Of a DNA stretch of 64,000 nucleotides, positions 33,280 to 44,880 are shown in pieces. The number at the start of each line of letters is the position of its first letter. The stretch's first letter is position 1. Source of the stretch: Stachybotrys elegans (lineage: Eukaryota > Ascomycota > Sordariomycetes > Hypocreales > Stachybotryaceae). Location: the NCBI GenBank assembly GCA_020746835.1, contig JAGPNK010000014.1, positions 930,001 to 994,000 of the forward strand, written 5' to 3'. The notes below the pieces were generated by a model, which had not been told where the DNA came from, did no database searches, and saw only the letters and a list, made by a program, of their open reading frames with translations. The position numbers were made by a program, and so were the translations under genes.

Positions 33280-35202
33280 CTACTTCCTTGTGAGGCTTAT
33301 AGTATCGACCCAGTTTGGCGGACGGACCTGTCTCTCACCGCCAAGCACCTGGACGTCCAAACCAAACCCTAATAAAATATCCTCCCTCCCCCATTCCGCC
33401 ATGGCCATGACACCAACAGGCACCTTGCCCTCTTTGCCAGCAATCTGGCTTGGCAGGGCATATCCGGCTGGCACACTCAGACTTGGGACTCCGCAAAAGT
33501 TTGCCAGCCATACATACTCCATTGTCTGAAGAGTCCGGTTTCCATCATTGATACCATACACCAACTCGCTCTCAGAGTGCATAGGCCAGCCTGCACAGGC
33601 CGTCGTGGGTGTGATTAGAATCATGTCAGGGTGCTGCTTCCAAAGGTAGGAGAGATGCTGCATGAGAACGCGCCGTAGTTTCTGGGCTAGGAGGTAATCC
33701 GTAGCTGGCGTGGCGCGGCCCATGGCGGCAAAAATCCTGTTTGGAGCGGAGATGAGGTGTGTATGTTTGCCGATTCCGGTTCCTGCGTCGTTGAGGATGG
33801 AGAGTGTATGAGCAATCTGCCCTTCAGCCACGAAGGGAATTTTGACAGACACCGTGGAGTATCCTTTGCGTTGGAGATCCTTTATAAGGCTGCGATAAAT
33901 AGCTTGAACCTCTGGCGTGGACTGCTGCAGCCAGTCGTCGTCTATCCCCAGAATCTTGGACCTATCCAACCCCAGGGCAATCGGAGGGAAGCCGCTGGTA
34001 GGGTGTGGCTGGCCAACAACTCTGTACGCAGAGACAAGCGACTGAATATCAGATGCTATGATGCCATTGACTTCGCTGGTGCTGGCGTGGTTGTGTCCAG
34101 GGTGATATGATAGCCGACCATGTGTTGGCTTTAATCCAAAGACGGAGCAGAACGATGCTGGAATTCGGATGCTTCCACCCCCGTCAGTACCGAGAGCTAT
34201 TGGGACAAGGCCGGAAGCGACCGCGTAGGCAGAACCCGAAGAGCTTCCGCCTGTGTAGTATCGTGGATGAAAGGGGTTTCTTGGAGTTCCGTAAGTCACA
34301 TTGACGCCGCTCGTGTCTGACCAGTTAGCTATGCTTCTATCAACAGAGATGGCTTACCCATGCCAAGCTCATGCATATTCAGCTTGCCGAGAATAATGCA
34401 TCCGGCTTCTTTCAACTTTTGCACACACCAGCTGTCATGCGCATGACCGTTTTCATCCCTGCCGGTGAGGTCAAGAGCTGAACCATGCGTTGTGGAATAC
34501 CCTTGCATATCATAACTATCCTTTACAGCCACCAGCACGCCATCTAGGGGGCCTAAAGATTGCCCTTTTTTATATCTTGCTGTGGATTCTTGTGCAGATC
34601 GTATCACAATGTCTGGTTTAACGTCGATCCATGCGGTAGAATGTTCGCCTGGCGGTGACATATCGCGCCTGATAAGAGGTAAAACAGAACGCACAAGGTC
34701 CAAAGGGCTCAACTCTCCAGACAGATATCTTGATCGGTAATGACTTGCAGAGTAGTGACAGCTCGGAAGATCAGAATCGTCGCTTTTGTCAGTCGCATGC
34801 GTTTGTGGAATCACGGTCGGGTCGAATCGAGGCTCAACGAGACGGAGAAAATCGCAATCGCGCAGCACACCGAAGCCGGCATTGTGCCAGAGGAATTGAC
34901 GGAGAAACGGCAAGTTTTCAATCCTAGTCTGTCAGATTGGTTCACGATTTATCCGGTCACGTACAGGTATGCCACGACGACCAGCCACCAACCATAGAGC
35001 CTAGGATTGTCCTTTCGCTTCAGCTGCGTTGGCAACACGGGGCTGAATCGTTAGCAGCGGACGATCAACGTTGTAATGCAAGGGATATAAACAGTGGGGT
35101 GTCCAGTGTAGTCTGATTTCTGTTTGCACTAGTAAACGGCTCGACTCACGCGGCGATTGGCTCCGGGTATAATAACGTCGGAGGCGCCATTTGTCGTGAC
35201 AT
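33280..35202 (-). CDS. Amidase signature family hydrolase
   Basis: Four exons (35150-35202, 34965-35042, 34358-34923, 33280-34316) give 577 residues. The Ser-cisSer-Lys triad is present: Lys178 (VAVKDS), cis-Ser257 (GGSSSGS) and nucleophile Ser281 ([10 protein letters not shown]). The amidase-signature Gly/Ser-rich stretch [14 protein letters not shown] is intact. The N-terminal two exons were placed by frame and splice signals (GTGAGT donor at 35149, CTAAC branch before the acceptor) and encode an [16 protein letters not shown] leader and a [16 protein letters not shown] hydrophobic stretch seen in a fungal subgroup. Substrate (amide or carbamate) is unknown. Repeat R1 lies 35 bp upstream of the start codon, so the transcription start is probably inside it. 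Confidence 0.87.
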
Positions 35203-35236
35203 TGTTGGTGGTTCTGCTGCGGGGGAGGGTGCTAAT

Positions 35237-35400
35237 TATGTGGGATTTCCCGTTCGTGTGCCCCAATGGGATACAGACCAGTGACTACAAGGAGGCCCCC
35301 TCTGACAATAAAGACAATGTCAGATCAATAGATAATAATTGGTTAGAAAATACACTCGATTGAGAAAAGCTTGACGCTTATGGCTGCGGCTGATGTCAAT
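35237..35400 (+). repeat. Dispersed repeat R1, longest copy e
   Basis: Full-looking copy: core gtgggatttcccgttcgtg, the ggaggccccctctgac segment, ataattggttagaaaat, and ttgagaaaagcttga to gatgtca. The 3' part also matches copy f. Begins TG and may end CA, but flanking 5-bp duplications are not seen, so a solo LTR is not established. Adjacent to the amidase start codon. Confidence 0.8.
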
Positions 35401-38400
35401 TCTCGCATCAGGTAGAGTTTGATAAATGCCAAGGTGGTGAAATTGGTGTCTGGGCTGTGATATCGGCCGTGATTGGTGTGAACGGATAAACCGTTTATCC
35501 GCTCCTCAGATTCGCCCCTTTTCTATTTGTAGGAATCAAGCACGCGCGTACCTAATTCGTCACAAGTCATGCCATGTCTGCATTCCAGACTATTCGGCAT
35601 TGACACGAGAGCTGTCAACGGCTTCAATCCCACGCAAGTTGAATAATAGTCATGTCGGATTCTGGAAAACGTAAGCGTGACAAATCTACATATAGGCGTT
35701 CTATATAGCTTCTGAAGTCTAGACAAGACTTTTGACGTCTATCTCTAAAGAATCCTGGATCTCAGCGGCTTGAGCATGGGCTTGTTAAATCAACGCAGCT
35801 ATTCCTTATCCGCGAAGTGATTCTATGTATTTCACCAGCGGGTAAAAGGAGGTCTCTCTATTCTAATCGAAAGGATTTACTGACTGCATGTGGAAATAGT
35901 AGAGATGTCGCAGTCAGCCTTAAGCTAAATATAGAACTTACTCTCTAATCCATTTTATAAGATATCTATAGATTGCGCAAAGGATAGTATCCTCGTTAAG
36001 TGCTACTTATATCCTCTATAGGAAAACAATAGGAGACTTAGATGTATTAATATCCTCGGCCTAATAACGAGGCGACCAATAGTATTCTATAAAGTGGATG
36101 GGGTAGGGAGTGAAATTAGGTAGACCAAAGCCATCCAGCAAAAGTAGTGTCTATCATGACGTGGGTTATCGATGTTGGGGCAAGGATTACATCACCTCCC
36201 TTTATCTTAACGCGCCAACCATGAACAACAGTAAAACCAACTTGACCTTCGACGATAAGTCTCATGGCGAAGCCGTATGATGTTAGGCTGGGGCATTTCA
36301 GGGTACACGATATCAATCGTGAAGGGGCAGCTGCTGAAGAATTTGTTAGCTTTAGAACTTTGGATCACATATCTTTGAATCTGGCCAAAGGCAACCCTGG
36401 GAAGGATTGGCAAGCATCAGTACTTGCCGTTCCGCCTACTTCGCTACAACTAGGTCCCCGCCATTGAGCAAACTCGACCTGGTCTGCGTATATTCCCAGA
36501 GGTGCGGCTAACACCGAGCGTTTGGCGGGACAGGGCGAACGTAGCGGTTTGGTGTGATTCGTTTCTGCAATGCGTAGAATCAATGCTCTTTCCGCATGGA
36601 GAGAGACAGAATCAAGGGTCTGGCTTGAGTCATCGTAGCAGTGAACGGGCAATGGGGAATGGTTGGAAAACATGAAGCCCTTGAAGTCTTCTAAGTTAAT
36701 ACCACAACGATTAAGCTAGGCTTTGGTACGCAGTCGTCCTTCTATTGTCTCATAAGAGTTATACCTGTTAAGGCTTGCTTATAATAAGATAATTTCCAGA
36801 ATAGACATATCTATCATAACCATTCAAGGGATTCTACACTGTATATAATTATGTATATAAAGTGCTTCTCTATCTAGTATTACTTTGCCCATCTCCTAAT
36901 ATCTTAGCCTTTGACTTTAGTAAAAACTTTGTCTATAATTACCACCATGCAGATAGTCACTTGAAATATAAGCCTTGGAAGAGTAAGAGGATCCTATAGC
37001 TTGTTAGTCATGTAAGGAAAAAAGTCCAGAGCCTGACTGTAGAATTGCTATGCCTGTGCCTCGACCTAGAAGAGTCAAGCTATATAATAGGAGTATTTAT
37101 AATCTTACATTGGAAATCAGACTATGCACTTTATTCCTTCATGAAATACTTCCATGGGCAAAAGAGAAAACTCAGTCTCCTAATTTACAGCGGTCTGACA
37201 CCCCCCACAACCCTTCTTCCAAAACCCCCTTGTTGGTTGTCATTGCTATCGGATACACCTGAAAAGAAGACAAAACACAAACTAGATACTAGACCTCATG
37301 GCACTTTGATAGAAAAACATGTTATTTAACCAGTCTAACCCTAGTGTACGTACGTCAATCCATTGTTCTTGCTCAAAGTAGATGTCCATCGGGGTCGCTT
37401 TTAGAGTGTTGGCTAGTTCCAACCCGGATATCACTAGCCAAACCCACAAATCCCGCTACAGTTTATCACAGATCCAGCATTTAGAGGTCGGAAAGGTCCC
37501 CCTTGTAGCATGTCCAAAGTATCTACTGGTTCTAGGATGCTGGTCCTTATATGTTCCGCAGTAAAGGAATCCTTGGCGTATGCGCACAATGATGTACGTG
37601 ATTCCAGTCATTCATGGACTGAAGTATAACCCTTTCCAAACCCTAAAAAGAATTACCAATCCTACTTGCCGAAGCAGATAAATACAATTAGGGTACAAGA
37701 GGATTGTAATATGTGTATCCTAAACAATGCTCTTGTGGATTTGAACGTCAGGTATGGTTGCATCTGTTGAAAGAATAAGGACATAATTGAACAAGCTCTG
37801 TTGCATTTCCATATTCTGTGCCTCAAGATCATAGAGATCAGTGACTTCGGGGAGGCCCTTGAACAAGCGTTGTTAATGCTTCAACGCACATGTGCAGCGA
37901 GTCCGTAAATTGCGGATCCGAAGTAGTGAAGGCCATCGCAGGGCGGTGAACATGGATTGCCACCACGCAATGAGCAACTTGCAGGAATCTAGTCTGGAGG
38001 ATTCTATTATCTCAAGGTTTTCTGTCCATTTTTAGGGACTGCAGTGTTTTTCTTTCTATCAACGCCAGGTCCAGGCGTACTAGGCAGTGAGTGCTTTCAC
38101 ATGTCAGCCCAGCTTAAAAACAAGCATTGCCATGTATGCATGAAAGTCTGGAGAGACATATATCAGTATCAACCTCTTTCTCTAGGCAGAGGGGAGGCAA
38201 TATCAGATTGCGTAAGCATGTAATGGTTTACGCCCATCAGAGATTAGAGTCATCAGCTTGATCCTGTATGCTTCGTGGCATTCAATGGGCGCAACTCAAG
38301 TAGCTATGAACTGGTGAACATGTGATGGTCCTAAACACTGACTGATCCGTGTATTGGCACCACCATACTCATCGACGAAGCTCCGCTCTACATCAAACTC

Positions 38401-38673
38401 AAATCTTGAACAGTGCCAGTGCAAGTTTTTGTGCCATTCAAAGAGCAATACCACATATGCGACAGGTATGTATAAGCAATGGCAAAGCAAGAGATTAGCG
38501 AAGGAAACGTGCGGCCAAGCCTTCAGCCTCCATCTGCTGACGAGCACTGTGGTGCTTGATGCATCATGTTATTTATTAAAACTAGTAATTACTGTGACAT
38601 CTTGCAGCGCAGCACTACAGCGTCACCACACTGTTGCCACTTCCACATCTTACAGAGCCGAGGTCGTCTTGTC
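35401..38673. other. Gene-poor, partly AT-rich region
   Basis: No intact gene. Parts (about 35880-36110 and 36700-37130) are rich in TA and ATA steps, as in RIP-affected DNA. A decayed, cupin-like minus-strand segment lies within 36116-36673. Nothing else could be assigned. Confidence 0.5.
36116..36673 (-). pseudogene. Possible decayed cupin-like coding remnant
   Basis: On the minus strand successive frames give a leader-like piece (SVLAAPLGIYADQVEF) and later IVEGQVGFTVVHGW followed by KGGDVILAPTSITH, which recalls the beta-barrel motif and proton/metal-site segment of cupins. Frame changes between the pieces mean no intact gene. The family call is weak. Confidence 0.3.
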
Positions 38674-39382
38674 TTACAGAACCAGAGCGGCGGCAAGCAG
38701 CATACCGACAACGCTGGCGGTGCCCACGCGGCCGGCAGCACCAGGAAAGTTACCGGTAGGGGTGGCGGCACCGGGCGAAGTAGTGTTGGCGGTACCGGGC
38801 GAAGTAGTGAAAGTGACGACCTCGCTGCTAGAAGTGCTGATGACGGGTTCCGTCACAGTGCTGGCATTCGACCAGGAGATGACAGTAGTGGCCTTAGTAG
38901 TAGTCTCCGCGGGCAGCAACACGGTAGTGGTGGCATCTCCGGTAACGGATGTCAAAGTGGCGGCGGCCTCAGTAGTAGTCTCCACGGGCTCCGGCACGGC
39001 AGTGGTGACATCTACGGAGCTTGTGCTCGTCTCGACGGGGAGGGGAGGGGAGGGAGAAGAGTTGATCTCCGTCGGGACGGCGGCGCAGATGCTCTTTACT
39101 GTGGGCAGAAATTGGCCTGGGAGAGGTTAGTCACATCTTGGGGCGGTAGGGAGGAAGCATACCGATGACAGCTTGGAGTCCACATGCTTGGATGAGGCAC
39201 TGGCTGACAGGGCCCTGGGCCGCGCCGTCCATCAAGCCGCAGATGCAAGTGAGGTCGCTGCTGCCGCAGTTGGAGGTGCCCACAGCGTCGGCGATGCAGG
39301 ATCGGGAGCATTCCGGGAGGTCGTTAAGGCTCTGGGCAGTGGCCACGACTGCAAGGGCAAGAGTAACAAGAGCGTACTTCAT
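38674..39382 (-). CDS. GPI-anchored CFEM-domain protein
   Basis: Two exons (39163-39382, 38674-39116) give 220 residues. A signal peptide (MKYALVTLALAVVATA) precedes a CFEM domain with eight cysteines in the expected order (PEC, RSC, SNC, TCIC, SQC, QAC, SIC). A Ser/Thr/Val-rich stalk of about 110 residues follows, then a hydrophobic C-terminus (ASVVGMLLAAALVL) preceded by small residues, the signature of a GPI-attachment signal. CFEM proteins sit at the plasma membrane or wall; some bind haem, others serve in adhesion or host interaction. Which applies cannot be told from sequence here. The promoter contains short direct repeats (39436-39490). Confidence 0.9.
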
Positions 39383-39435
39383 TGTGACGGTTGGAGCTGA
39401 CGAGCTGTGGGCAGTTGATATCAAGGCAGTAGTAG

Positions 39436-39490
39436 AAACGAGTGGTCAAACGAGTGGTCAAACGAGTGGGCGAACAAACGAGTGGGTGAG
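39436..39490 (+). repeat. 12-bp direct repeats in the CFEM promoter
   Basis: The unit aaacgagtggtc is repeated twice perfectly and twice with changes (aaacgagtgggc, aaacgagtgggt) about 55-110 bp upstream of the CFEM start codon on the other strand. Reads GACCACTCGTTT in the gene's direction; could be clustered factor sites. Confidence 0.8.
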
Positions 39491-40331
39491 GGAGGAGAGA
39501 CAGGAACAAGTTGGACAAGTCCTGTGGACTTTATGCTGGCGCGGACACGGCTGGACGGCCACATAAGCTGGGTCTCGAGCCCGACAAACAGGGACAATGG
39601 ATTGGTGCCGATCAGACTTGGCGAAGCGGCGTCGATTACCGACTCACGTACCCGCTTCACTCACGCCCAGACCATCTCGCTATGGCCTTTCTCTTCCGCT
39701 CAGATGAGATAAGATCAGAGAGTTGACGGGGAGCGGCCGTGCTGGTTCGATAACGGCGGGATTGGTCGCCAATGCAGAAAGCAGTTCATCAACGCTCGGA
39801 CGTTTCCACCGTGATTAACGTAATAGCCTGCTATCTTGGAACTAGCCAGGAGTTTGATGGAGCTATAAAGCTATGGGGCTCTTCTTTGCCCGAACGACGG
39901 GTCTGTGAAATCGTCAAAGCGTTGGAGGACCGAGCGGATCGTGGCCAGCAGGTCGCGTTGCGAGGCATGTGCTTCATGTTTTGCCGGTCAATGCTGGTGA
40001 CCATAGGCATCTGCGAGAACCTGAAAATGACAATTGCGCATGGGAAGACATACGGCCATTCCGGTATGAAGTTTGGTACGCACATGGCTGGTTCCACTCC
40101 ATCCTTGACTGTTGAATCTGGGGAAATGAGATGTTTTTGGTAGCGAAAGCACAGGCCCCCGCCCGAGGTGTGATATGACCAACTATAATACAGTTCGTGC
40201 GTACCAGCCAAATTGACGCAGCGATAAGGGTGGCGCAACTTATACAACATGTGGCAATAACCACCTTTAGCATCTTGCAACGTTCTTTTACATGTCGTAA
40301 TAAAAGCATATCTATGATCTCAAAGTCCTGA
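39491..40331. other. Intergenic, no gene seen
   Basis: Open frames exist in both directions but show no domain, signal peptide or consistent splicing. No repeat copies were recognised. Confidence 0.5.
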
Positions 40332-40440
40332 ATGCTTCTTAGCCATGACAACACAAAGCACCGCTTTTATCTACTTGGCGTTTCGATCTGGGCACTGGCA
40401 ACCTTGCATCCAGTCGGAGCCTTCTACCCGGCTGCCTATG
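40332..40440 (+). pseudogene. Fragment: first exon of a secreted-protein gene
   Basis: An ATG opens 36 residues with a signal-peptide core (FYLLGVSIWALATLHPVGA, then FYPAAY) that ends at a consensus GTGAGT donor at 40441. No credible continuation was found downstream in any frame, so this is probably the 5' remnant of a lost gene rather than a functional one. Family not recognised. Confidence 0.3.
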
Positions 40441-41209
40441 GTGAGTCACAAGAACTTTTCCAGAGCGTCGTCAGTCGGAGTCTGCCCGATGTGTCCATCA
40501 AAGCCTTCCATTAAGAATTGCGACGCTTCCACTTGACGTCAGTCGAAATTTTTCATCTGGAACCGCCGCCCTATCTGTCTGCAGGAACCCCTCTATGTCC
40601 CAACGTATCACGTCTGCGAAGGGGTCTTGTTGCTAGCCAATGCGGCTGAGCAGTCGACTACCCTGTACATTAGGGCGGTTTAAAATAGTCTTGCTGTTAT
40701 TTTTCCCTACTCTTTACAACTACATTAGTTACCAGTGTACCCGATACTATCCCTACTGTGTTGTATCTCTACTGCCTACATCTGGACTGTAAACTCTTTC
40801 CTCATCATACGAGGGTTAGAATTACTGTTAGCAGTAGATTAACTGAAGCAGATGCAGAACCTGCGTTTCATATAACGGCCAAAGATGGACCACTATGGTA
40901 GCGCCACGCGAGTCGTGGTGCGGAATAGCCTGAGTGTCCTGACGTTGCCAGTGAGTGTGCAGCTTTGACGGACTCAGCCCGGATATTGCAATACGTATAT
41001 CATTTTATTTAGTCTGTAACTAAAACACGGCCCCTACGCTGTGTGATCCGACGATGTATCAGTCCTAGACTGAATGAAGGATGCACCATATGCATGGGTG
41101 TTCATTTACGATCAATCTCCCTGTCGCCATGACAGGGCCATAGAAAACCTTGGATCCCGAAGGGTTTTAGAGGATTGCCTCTGCTAAGCAATAGTGCGGA
41201 TATTCGTGT
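40441..41209. other. No gene seen
   Basis: Downstream of the secreted-protein fragment there is no coding pattern up to the zinc-finger remnant. Confidence 0.5.
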
Positions 41210-41890
41210 CTATCCAAAGACCAAACTGGCTGAGATGTACCGTTGGGTGTTTTTCCTGCAGTGCCGCCTAACGTTGTCTTTCCTGAAAACAGGTCTATCG
41301 TATTTATGGCAACTCTTGACAGTGCAAACCCAGTAAGATTTACCGGGTTTGTGCGTGGTTTCGACATGACGCTTCAAGTTACTATCACTGGCGAAACTTT
41401 CGTTGCAAATGTCGCAATAATTGCGAGACTTGCTCTCGTCTTGAGACTGGTACTTGTTCGACTATGGTCGGAGTGCATGCTTGCTGCTGACTTTCATCCC
41501 AGGGGTGGGTAGAATCTGGTATAGGGGAGTAGGGAAGGTCGTGGGTGGTGGAGCGGCTGCAGTCTGGGCAAGCGTCTTGTTGGGCGGCAAACCAAGCTTC
41601 TAAGCCCGTGCGGACAGCATCGGCATCTTGGGTCTCGGACACAAACGAGGAAAAGGCGAGTGGCGTGGTGTTTCATGCGTACTGCGTAATTCGCGCCCGT
41701 CATTCACGCAACCACCTGGACAGAAATCCTCGAAGTTCCCCAACGAATGTGCCGAATCATTGTAGCTGTCCGAAGGGTTAAAGTTGTGGTATTGAGAGAA
41801 TGCTCTAGAATATGACGACTCGTTGCTTGACAATGTGAAAGCAGCGCGGGTCTCCTGAACGAGTTTGAAGAACAATGAAAGGGGGATCAA
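41210..41890 (-). pseudogene. C2H2 zinc-finger protein remnant
   Basis: Near the 3' end the minus strand encodes a clear C2H2 finger, YCDICNESFASDSNLKRH with a second His five residues on (HVETTH), then a second, divergent finger (VCTVKSC...RKDNVRRHC), ending at TAG 41210. Upstream sequence with Ser/Pro/Gln-rich coding character lies in two other frames and is separated by stops without convincing introns. I read this as a broken transcription-factor-like gene; an unrecognised intron set is the alternative. Confidence 0.6.
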
Positions 41891-42822
41891 AGAAGGCGCC
41901 TAAAATTTTGGATGGAGAAAGTAGTTGAGGCTTTACAGTCCTGGGCCACTTTACAGAGAAGCCATACCCATAACTGTGAGAGAGAATGCACGGACGTAAG
42001 GCGGGAATGATCTAGCGTGTCGAGCACCTTGCATTTGGTTCTCGATAAGACAGCTGCCAACTTTATACTCATCCTTTGTTCCACGCCTCCTTTGCCATGC
42101 TGTATCGAACAAACCCTGCAGGGATATACTGCCCACTCCCCGATATTAGATGATGACTGTGCTTGATATCTACGACCAATAATGTATGCGGTTGGCGCTG
42201 ATATGAGGCTTCGTGCCTTCAATTTAACGAATTAGAGGGCCATGTCAACGTTGGTGAATCAACAACGCAGGCAGCGTATTCTGCCTGGCATAACGCTTGT
42301 GTGGTGTAAATGCAACCATTTATCCTCTAATCCGGCCAATCATATATATACAAGTATCATAATTGGCTCGCCACAGAGCGATTATACTGTTTACGAACTC
42401 AATCACGCGTGTTGTATGTGCCGACCTCCCGCAATCCTCAATACCGGCGAATAAGGCGAGTCAGATGCAGCCGCTTATTTCCTGCGCCCTCGGCATCTTG
42501 GTTGCCTTTACTGTCGCCTGGATCATCGCTCCCTCATCCAGGTGACAAGTCAGGTCCTTCCTCCCAAAGGAAGAGCCTCAAAAAGCACCAATTCCAATCC
42601 AAGCCGCATTTTTTAGGTGGACGTGTGACTCTTCATTCTTCATCACGGAGCGAACGGCTTGGACGATGACGCCCACGATTATAAAAGGGACGATAATCCC
42701 CGATGATGGCATGAATAATCACTGTTAATCATCCAACATTCTGAAGCAAGATAAAACGTTGACTACTCTACCGTATTCACACCTTCATGAATAATATCAC
42801 ACCTTCTGCAAAAGGAACGACA
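41891..42822. other. Intergenic, no supported gene
   Basis: Includes a 26-codon frame at 42465-42545 encoding a hydrophobic peptide, too short to support, and the 5' flank of the dynamin-type pseudogene. Confidence 0.5.
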
Positions 42823-44880
42823 ATGGGCCTCGCTCAGGATAACAACATCCTATCGGATCTTGCTCTGCTAGAAAAGGTCGACAAGCTTCGTGACTTGAAC
42901 GTTGGTTAAGACGCACCTCTTCCTCAGGTGAGATTGCAACGGCAACGTCTACATACATGCTAGCTCATACCCGCGATAGATAGTTGTGGTTAAGGGTCAA
43001 AGCTCTATAAAGTCTTCTCTATTGGATGCAATCCCATTTCCTAAGGACCAGAGCCTTTGCACTCGACACGTGATGCGGATCACATCTCAGCGCGATAATG
43101 CTATGCGAGTGGGACATTATATCTGGGCCACATGCTTCCGAAGACCATGTAAGGTATGTTGAGGGATTTGCATTGACGTATCTTCCATATATTTCGTCAG
43201 TTCGTGGACATTTTGAGGAAGGACAGTACTATTCGTTCGCCCCCATCAAGCTCCGGTAACTCAATGGTGAGTAGGTTAATGAGAGAATGGGCTTGAGTCC
43301 CGATATCTCTAGTGTACAAGGCGCCGTCTTCATCAAAGACGTCCTCAAGATTCAAGTCTGTGGTCTTCAGGAGGACAACCTCACCATTATCGGCGTCCCG
43401 AGAATATCTCGTACAACTACAGAAGGAACCACCAAGGACGACATGGCCATGGCCAAGGACCTGGTCAAACACTCATCAAAGACGATCGAACTGTCATTTT
43501 GGCAGTGCTGCCTGCAACTTCGGGGTTGCCACGCAGGAGATATTGGAGCTTGCGGAAGAGTATGACAAGGACGGGAGCCGGACTCGGCGTGCTCACCAAA
43601 CCCGACTTAGTCCTGGAATCCAGCGCGCAGGCTGCGGTTTGCGATCTTGTTCAAGGACACCAGCGCTTATCGGAGAGAATACCAGAGAGAACTAGAAGCC
43701 CTTGGTCCGCCTCGCCAAGACGCACGCGAGCAACGCAGTTTTCTCAGCCGAATTGCTATAGATTTTCAGGATCTTGTTAGGGCAGCGTTGGCGGCCGACT
43801 ATACCGCAGACCCAAGCTTTGAGAATACTACCATCTTCGGCTCATCACCCATGTGGTGAACATTACCGATATTTTCAGCACCGATTTCCAACACGGTGCT
43901 CATTCGCGGCACTTTCAGAAGCTTGACTTGCATGATTTATCTCTGGGAAATGACACATGTTCAGATGATAGTTATGAAGAAACTCCGGTCGGATGGAGCG
44001 TAGATAGTCTACGTGAGCTGCTTCAAACGGCAAAATTGGATGACATCACCCCAGAAGAACTTGGCTCGCTGGGCGACATTATTGCCCATCTGCACAGCCC
44101 ATCCCCGCTTTGTGACAACATTACTGCATGGATTAAAGATGTTTACCTGCAATCTAGAGGCCTGGACCTCGGTACCTTCAATTCGAACATGGTTGCTGGC
44201 TTTGCACAGCAGTCACGCAAATGGGGAGATATGACCAAGGTCTATATGACCAGAATCATCCTAGTACTTCATCGGTTCATCGCCACTGCGCTTCGTTCCG
44301 AGGCCTCGACGAGCACGCCTGTTAAGAGCAATGGTCCTCTATTATCGAGAGTATATTGGAAAGCTACGGGCCGGCAATGGCTCAAGCCAACCTTCTGATC
44401 CAAGTCGGACAGCGCAAGATGCCCTACACTCTCAATCGACAGTTTTTCGAGGCTCTCTCCGATACTCCAGGTTACCGAATCACTGAACTACTCCCTCCCA
44501 AGGCTAGTAGAGACACCGAACAATACGGAGTAACCCAATACATGGTCAATTTAGACGACATTGCCAAAGCTGCCCAATGTAAGAGCAACACAGAACAGTT
44601 GCGGAGGAGATTCATGTCATTCTTCATGCTTATTACGGTTTGGCACTCGGACGTTTCATCGGTAATATCTTTCAACTTGCTGTTGACTACTATCTACTGC
44701 GTGGGCCTTCCAGTCCGCTGAGAATGTGTACAGGAATGGGTGATCAACCTGGAATCCGAGGATCTTGAACGCATCATTGGTGGGACGAAACTCGCCAAAA
44801 GCAGCGTTCAAGACTCGGGGAGAAGATCGAAGATCTATCCAAGGCCTTAAGGATCCTCAAGTCAAGTGGTTAGTATAGTT
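42823..44880 (+). pseudogene. Dynamin-family GTPase pseudogene
   Basis: Begins with an ATG and a family-like start (DLALLEKVDKLRDLNVG), but TAA at 42907 interrupts exon 1. After an intron-like gap, the P-loop region reads VVVKGQSSIKSS instead of the usual GDQSSGKSS. Further pieces in changing frames give CTRHVMRI, a G-domain block (VLKIQVCGLQEDNLTIIGVP), EILELAEEYDKDG, LTKPDLVLE, then long stalk/middle-domain sequence (43853-44398 and 44356-44721) and a GTPase-effector-like tail to about 44880. At least four frame changes and a mutated P-loop make it non-functional. Fungal Mx/dynamin-like copies of this group are often multicopy and of unknown role. Confidence 0.85.

Noticed and set aside
35237..35400. 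R1 as a solo LTR (TG...CA ends).
   Set aside because: No short target duplication flanks copies e or f, and ends differ between copies.
42465..42545. 26-residue hydrophobic micropeptide.
   Set aside because: Too short, no conserved context, and hydrophobic frames of this size are expected by chance.
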